A DNA stretch of 64,000 nt from Mytilus galloprovincialis. Its lineage: Eukaryota > Mollusca > Bivalvia > Mytilida > Mytilidae. The DNA lies in assembly GCF_965363235.1 (NCBI RefSeq), contig NC_134839.1, positions 57,875,560 to 57,939,559 of the forward strand. The letters are read 5' to 3'. Numbering within the stretch: position 1 is the first letter of the stretch; each line of letters starts with the position of its first letter. Below, piece by piece: positions 58,890 through 64,000 of this stretch. A program made the translations under genes and the position numbers. Under the pieces are notes generated by a model that was not told the DNA's origin, did no database searches, and saw only the letters and a program-made list of their open reading frames with translations.

Positions 58890-61209
58890 CAGTTTATTAA
58901 TTAGTACACATAAAGTACATTAAATTTATGTTTGTATGCTTATAACCATGTTTCTTGTTATTTTACTTAAGAATGAGCTTATGCAATATTTATGATTTCC
59001 AAACTTTTGTAATCATTCACATTTGTGATGCAGCAAACGTATTTCTTGTAATATATAAATGTAAAAACTAATGTTGATGCAATTAGTCTGAGATATGGAT
59101 ATAAGAAGATGTGGCGTATGTGCCAATGAGAAAACTTTCCATTCAAATCAAAATTTGTAAAAGTAAATCATTATAGGTCAAAATTTAACTAAAAATGAAT
59201 TTCTTATACCAATCAAATCTTGCTTATTACGTAAAGATAAAATTATATCTAAAAACGTTCTAGATTTTTTTTTATCAAAACATGTGAATAAATCTCTTCT
59301 GCAATTTTTTTGTATACAGTGCTTTTAATCCTGGTATCTATGATGAGTTTATTTAAAATAAACGGTGTTACTTTGCCTTTTTTAACAACTAAGTGCAACA
59401 TACTTGCCAATTGAGCAAAATAACTTCGGCTTGAAACGATTCGACAACTTGCGAATGACAATGACAGAACAAAAATATGACTTCCAGTCTAAAAAAAAAC
59501 ATAAAATAAATTTCCAGGCAAGATTTAATATGATTTCTCTCGATTTTATTCAAACATGTTGCTTTATAGGTCCGTTTAAATGTTACATTCATTAACATGC
59601 CATCAAGATAAACGGATTCGTAAACCTTTATATTTCACGCTTTCGACAACAAAGTGGAAACCTTTCCTGTTTAACCCTCTTATACAATAAATAAGCATTG
59701 ACATATCTAGGGGTTCAAAAAGAGGTGTGGCCAACAAAAGCTAAAAATTAAAACCTTCATCAGCTTAATCATTATTTTTTATGATCACACATTTAAGCAA
59801 AGAAAGGTTATTGTTAATTATGTTATAAATTCTGTATTATGAAACTTGTTTAGTCTTATTAGACATTGCAGTGCATATTGTTTCATGTGTATGATATTGT
59901 ATATATTCGTTAGAAATTAATAATGACTTATAGATTTCTTTAAAGTATAATGATTATGCTTTTTGTGTGTCTACAATACTGAACATCTAATGCATCTTAC
60001 CGAAACTTTGTACGTGTTACCGATTACCTAGAGAAAACATGTTACATGTACTGTCAAATGAATATTGCAGCACAACTCTAAAATAAAATTAATTTTATTA
60101 CAAAATGGAACATACATGTCTCACATGATCAATATGAACGGTAAATGAAATATATAAATGAAATAAAAAAGACAACAAAAAAGGAATATATGCGTTTGAA
60201 GGAAAATTCAAAAAGTCCTTTATAATATCATGTATGGCAAAATCTCAAACTTAAACACATTCAACTAATGAAAAACTACTGACAGATTTCTGACTATATA
60301 CAGGCATTTTCTTATGTAGAAAACGTCAATTACAAAATGTTTATTGAAATGCTTGAATTTGTACAGTTATACAGCTAGATAATTAAAAACAAATGTCCTT
60401 AGTGTCAATAATAGTTAATCATTTTTAATATTTTTAATTTATATCTCATGCTGTTTGAAAGATTTTTTTTTGGTTATATATAGCTAAATTTTGTATAGAA
60501 ATAATATACAATATTCACCCTCAATAAACCGAGTTATCAGACTTTGGTCATTGTTTGGTCCAAAGAACTCTTGATTACATAAACGATATGATACATTTCG
60601 AATTTTCGTTAGTATTGTTAATATTAAGGTCCATATTATGCTGTGTCAGTATTCAAAAAATTATCAAAAGAAAGATTTGGAAAACTATATTACTATCTCT
60701 GTTATATTATTTTGCAAATCTATGACATGAATTTGCACCAGAATCCTATATACTATTGTGTAAATAAAAGTTCTATAAAATAGTTTTCTTTAATTAATTT
60801 GATCAAACACTACAATTTGTTTTCTTTATTTGTAATATGCAAAACTATATATTATTTTTCTGTTCATAGGCAAAAAATAAAATAACAAAACATACCGAAT
60901 CCTGAGCAACATTTTAAACGGAAAGTGCCAAAGTAAATGGCAAAGTCACAAGCTCAAACACATTAAACGAATGAACAGTTGTCATATTCCTGTCTTGTTA
61001 CAGGCATTTTCTTATGTAAAAAAATGGGGGATTAAACCTGGTTTAAAAGCTAACTAAACCTCTCACGTGTATGATAGTCGCAAAACATTTCATTATATTC
61101 ATGATGTGTGAACAAAACAAACAGACATAGTAGGTAAAAGATTAAAAAAATAGGGGTACAGCAGTCAACATTGAGTTATAACTCTTCTCTACACGTAATA
61201 TCTTTCAAA
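58890..61209. other. Intergenic DNA between gene 3 and the EndoG exon
   Basis: Likely 3' UTR of gene 3 comes first, with ATTAAA at about 58919 and AATAAA near 60082 as candidate polyadenylation signals. A minus-strand retroelement tail fragment ('aagaagatgtggcgtatgtgcc') lies at 59098-59180 and a dispersed fragment at 60925-61180. No gene is seen. Confidence 0.5.
60925..61180 (-). mobile_element. Dispersed retroelement fragment, minus orientation
   Basis: Collinear with 40830-41095: 'gtcatattcctgtcttgttacagg', 'ggattaaacctggttt', 'acaaacagacat' and 'ggggtacagcagtcaacattg'. Confidence 0.5.
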
Positions 61210-61250
61210 TTTATTAAAACAAGTCTATTCACCTGGAATCATCATATGTT

Positions 61251-61518
61251 TCAACCACTAATCATTTTAATATTGTTTCTTGGAATCTTGTCAAATAATA
61301 AAAATCCTGCTGCCCTTTCTATCGATTCTAGAGGTACTAGATACTTCTTCAATTTAACATCTTTTGGTAACGGTTGGTTCGGCAATACAAAAGGCATCAG
61401 TTCATACTGTCCTTGATTATTTTCTATTAACAAAACCTTGAAGAAATGTGTTGGAACGGCTACGTTATTTTTACCAATTACTTCATACTTTACATACACT
61501 TTGCCATCGTTTTCACGT
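61251..61518 (-). CDS. ENDOG: EndoG-type DNA/RNA non-specific endonuclease, last exon (partial gene)
   Basis: The exon begins after an acceptor 'ttatttttgcag' (minus strand) and ends at a TGA. It encodes 89 residues: YEVIGKNNVAVPTHFFKVLL, then YELMPFVLPNQPLPKDVKLKKYL, then VPLESIERAAGFLLFD. This matches the C-terminal part of metazoan EndoG (VIGKNxVAVPTHFFKV, FLVPIESIERASGLLF). EndoG is a mitochondrial intermembrane-space nuclease with a beta-beta-alpha-metal fold. The catalytic DRGH region lies in upstream exons beyond the window's right end. AATAAA at 61210-61215 (minus) is a good polyadenylation signal. EXOG is the alternative but fits less well. Confidence 0.88.
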
Positions 61519-61664
61519 CTGCAAAAATAAAATAACATACATGTATTTAAGTGATCTACTTCATTTGAATAACTATCAAATTCCATGTAAACATACTACC
61601 AAACAACATAATTATAACCCATGAAACGACACCGTCAGATGTCTTTTGTTTTTGGGGTGTTTTT

Positions 61665-61910
61665 TTCGGTGGCAGAGTGGTTTATGTAGTTAATGTACTA
61701 GCCTGTCATCACTAAGGTTGTGAGTTCGAATCCGGCAAGTGGCAGGATCGTTCGACTCCAATCTTAGTTGACTTGGATTGTCAGTTTTCCTATCGAAGGT
61801 CTGTGGTTTTTTCCAGGCACTCTAGCTTCCTTCATCAATAAAGACTGACCACCATGAAATAACACAATCGTAATGAATGTGGCGTAAACACCAATCAATC
61901 AATCTGGGGT
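61665..61910 (+). mobile_element. Second tRNA-derived SINE family, near the EndoG gene
   Basis: The head 'ggtggcagagtggtttatgt' and box B-like 'ggttgtgagttcgaatccgg' are tRNA-like. The body has 'tatcgaaggtctgtgg', 'ttttccaggcactc' and 'cttccttcatcaataaag'. The tail is (ATCA)n ('caccaatcaatcaatc'). The conserved body resembles the central domain of widespread mollusc SINEs. It lies antisense in the EndoG intron. Confidence 0.75.
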
Positions 61911-62039
61911 TTTATGTTGCTGGGTTGCTGTCTCTTGTTTGTACTAAATGTCTTTTTTTCTTATTTCTATAAGCCTTCAGAAAAAATATATAGTGTATGG
62001 TTATGTTTATGTTCTGCTCTATTGGATTTGTGAATTTAA

Positions 62040-62300
62040 CGAATGAAGATCTCAGACAGAAAAAGTAGCAGATCTCTACTGGTTTTTTTTAAAGTCTATC
62101 TTTGTCAACTTCGTGAAAAAAGAAACATTTTGAGCAGATCTCCCAAGTTTACACCAAAATTCTTCTCCATTATGCTCAATTCGTGCGAATGAAGATCTCA
62201 GTGACGGAAAAGCACCAAGTTCTCTACTGGTTTTTACTTGGTTTAATAGTTTTATCATCTTCGTAAACACATTCAAAAAATTGAGTAGTCTCACCAAAGA
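62040..62300. repeat. Diverged ~145-bp direct duplication
   Basis: 'gaagatctcag...', 'tctctactggttttt' and 'catcttcgt' text at about 62045-62110 recurs at 62191-62270. No coding sense is seen. Confidence 0.45.
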
Positions 62301-62384
62301 TGAAACAAATTCATAACAAAAACTCCACTCTGTACATATATGGTAAATGTCATTATTATGTATTATGGAAAACTAAACCAAAAT

Positions 62385-62800
62385 CATTTGAACGAAGAAA
62401 CATGTATTTCCACATATCACCGAAATCAAAGACAACCAGATGCTCCAAGTCGTAGCTTTATACGACCGCAGAGGTTGAACCCTGAACGGTTGGGGCAAGT
62501 ATGGACACAACATTCAAGCTGGATTCAGCTCTAAATTTGGATTGTGATTAAATAGTTGACACAGCATAGGTTTCTGACACAGAATGAATGTGTTCTAATG
62601 AACTTAAAATTTTTGTTTTCTCTCAGAGCAATTCACTATGCTGTTGAATATTAATCCTCTCAAAAAAATGTTTGAAGAAATTTTCTTTTTTATTTATGAA
62701 ATTTCAAATGAGAAAAATTGAACCCAATTTTTTTAATCACATCCCCCTTTCCCTTATTCCAAAACTAATCTCAATTAAAATTTCTGATGGAGTTTGCAAC
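62385..62800 (+). repeat. Dispersed bivalve repeat
   Basis: Includes 'atttccacatatcaccgaaatc', 'tttatacgaccgcagagg', 'gaacggttggggcaagtatg' and 'gacacagcataggtttctgac'. I recall it as common in mussels. It may be the 5' part of the repeat that fills the rest of the window. Confidence 0.5.
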
Positions 62801-62950
62801 AATAACTACTCATTTAAATACATCATAAAATATTAAGATGTAAAAAAACTGCTTGTTATCACTGAATGGTAAAGATTATTTTAATTTATCAGTTGGTAGT
62901 AAAAAGTGAATATACATTGTATATTGTATATAACAAAGATTTAAGTTGAT

Positions 62951-63150
62951 TCTGGACAAAGAAAGATAACTCCAATTAAAAAAAATCTTGCTATTGCACA
63001 ATATTTTGCAATGAGATATTTCTTGCTTACTATTCTGGACAAAGAAAGATAACTCTAATTAAAAAAAAAAATTGCTATTTCACAATATTGTGCAATTAGA
63101 TATTTCTTGCCATTGCGCAATACTGTGCAATTGAAAAGACTTGCTATTGC
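62951..63150. repeat. Repeated ATTGCACAATATTGTGCAAT-type palindromes
   Basis: Two copies of 'ctggacaaagaaagataact' are each followed by a palindrome near TTGCACAATATTGTGCAA. A third short copy follows ('ccattgcgcaatactgtgcaat'). Each palindrome sits in AT-rich DNA. Confidence 0.7.
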
Positions 63151-63175
63151 ACAATACTTAATATAATAATTTTAG

Positions 63176-64000
63176 ATCCTGATTTGGACCAACTTGAAAA
63201 CTGGGCCCATAATAAAAAATCTAAGTACATTTTTGGATTCAGCATCTCAAAGAACCCCAAGATTTCAATTTTTGTTAAAATCAGACTAAGTTTAATTTTG
63301 GACCCTTTGGACTTTAGTGTAGACCAATTTGAAAACAGGACCAAAAATGAAGAATCTACATACACAGTTAGATTTGGTATATCAAAGAACCCCATTTATT
63401 CAATTTTTGATGAAATCAAACAAAGTTTAATTTTGGACCCCGATTTGGACCAACTTGAAAACTGGGAATCTAAGTACATTTTTAGATTCAGCATATCAAA
63501 GAACCTAACTGATTCATTTTTTGTCAAAATCAAACTAAGTTTAATTTTGGACCCTTTGGACCTTAATGTAGACCAATTTGAAAACGGGACCAAAAGTTAA
63601 GAATCTACATACACAGTCATGACAGTTAGATTCGGCATATCAAAGAACCCCAATTATTCAATTTTGATGAAATCAAACAAAGTCTAATTTTGGACCCTTT
63701 GGGCCCCTTATTCTGTTGGGACCAAAACTCCCAAAATCAATACCAACCTTCCTTTTATGGTCATAAACCTTGTGTTTAAATTTCATAGATTTCTATTTAC
63801 TTATACTAACGTTATGGTGCGAAAATCAAGAAAAATGCTTATTTGGGTCCCTTTTTGGCCCCTAATTCCTAAACTGTTGGGACCTAAACTCCCAAAATCA
63901 ATACCAACCTTCCTTTTGTAGTCATTAACATTGTGTTTAAATTTCATTGATTTCTATTTACTTAAACTAAAGTTATTGTGCGAAAACCAAGAAAAATGCT
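63176..64000 (+). repeat. Tandem ~262-bp units and dispersed repeat to the window edge
   Basis: 'gatttggaccaacttgaaaac' (63180, 63442), 'tttggac(t/c)ttaatgtagacc' and 'atcaaagaaccc' alternate in two tandem units. Then come 'gttgggaccaaaactccc' and 'aaccttccttttatggtc', which also recur as two steps (63710-63840, 63870-64000). The right-hand part is the inverse of the repeat at 1-420. Short open frames here are repeat translations. Confidence 0.7.

Noticed and set aside
63184-63600. 138-residue frame with FGFSISKNPKIS repeats
   Set aside because: It is an in-frame translation of tandem dispersed repeat units that are also found reversed at the other end of the window.

Overview
The window is AT-rich animal nuclear DNA. 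Genes are split by GT-AG introns, coding density is low and repeats are dense. The repeat types (tRNA-derived SINEs, 3' tails of retroelements that carry a 'concatenated' notice of the kind common in mussels, and the microseminoprotein-like genes) point to a bivalve mollusc, most likely a mussel of the Mytilus group. That assignment rests on remembered repeat families, not on a search.

Host genes. I assembled three by splice signals and reading phase. (1) 11343-16939, minus strand: a secreted beta-microseminoprotein-like protein of 376 aa, with an octapeptide array and a YYNSLGN tail. (2) 30928-32193, minus strand: its 186-aa paralogue, with the same exon lengths for exons 1 and 2 and the same phases but an unrelated tail. 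(3) 33854-58889, plus strand: a ten-exon, 678-aa single-pass membrane protein with a ten-cysteine ectodomain, a 9-nt microexon and a long disordered cytoplasmic tail. (4) 61251-61518, minus strand: the last exon of an EndoG-type mitochondrial nuclease, whose other exons lie beyond the right edge.

Mobile DNA. Four large elements without a visible transposase have terminal inverted repeats followed by arrays of an element-specific short motif: A (899-5139), B (6526-9868), C (35336-40395) and D (19140-27221). A and B both start CACGG and both have clear 5-bp target duplications (AGATA and AAGTT). C sits in intron 1 of gene 3 and carries a Penelope-like reverse transcriptase copy. D carries a DIRS-type tyrosine-recombinase retrotransposon (about 19552-25020) with intact-looking inverted ends and internal complementary region, plus a hAT-type MITE. 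Other retroelement 3' ends, SINEs, MITEs, fold-back elements, a long ATC microsatellite and tandem repeats fill introns and intergenic DNA.

How it fits together. Genes 1 and 2 look like a local duplication of a secreted cysteine-rich module with freely diverging tails, separated by about 14 kb of nested transposons. Gene 3 is unrelated and starts head to head with gene 2, 1.7 kb away. No operons, CRISPR arrays, rRNA or functional tRNA genes are visible.
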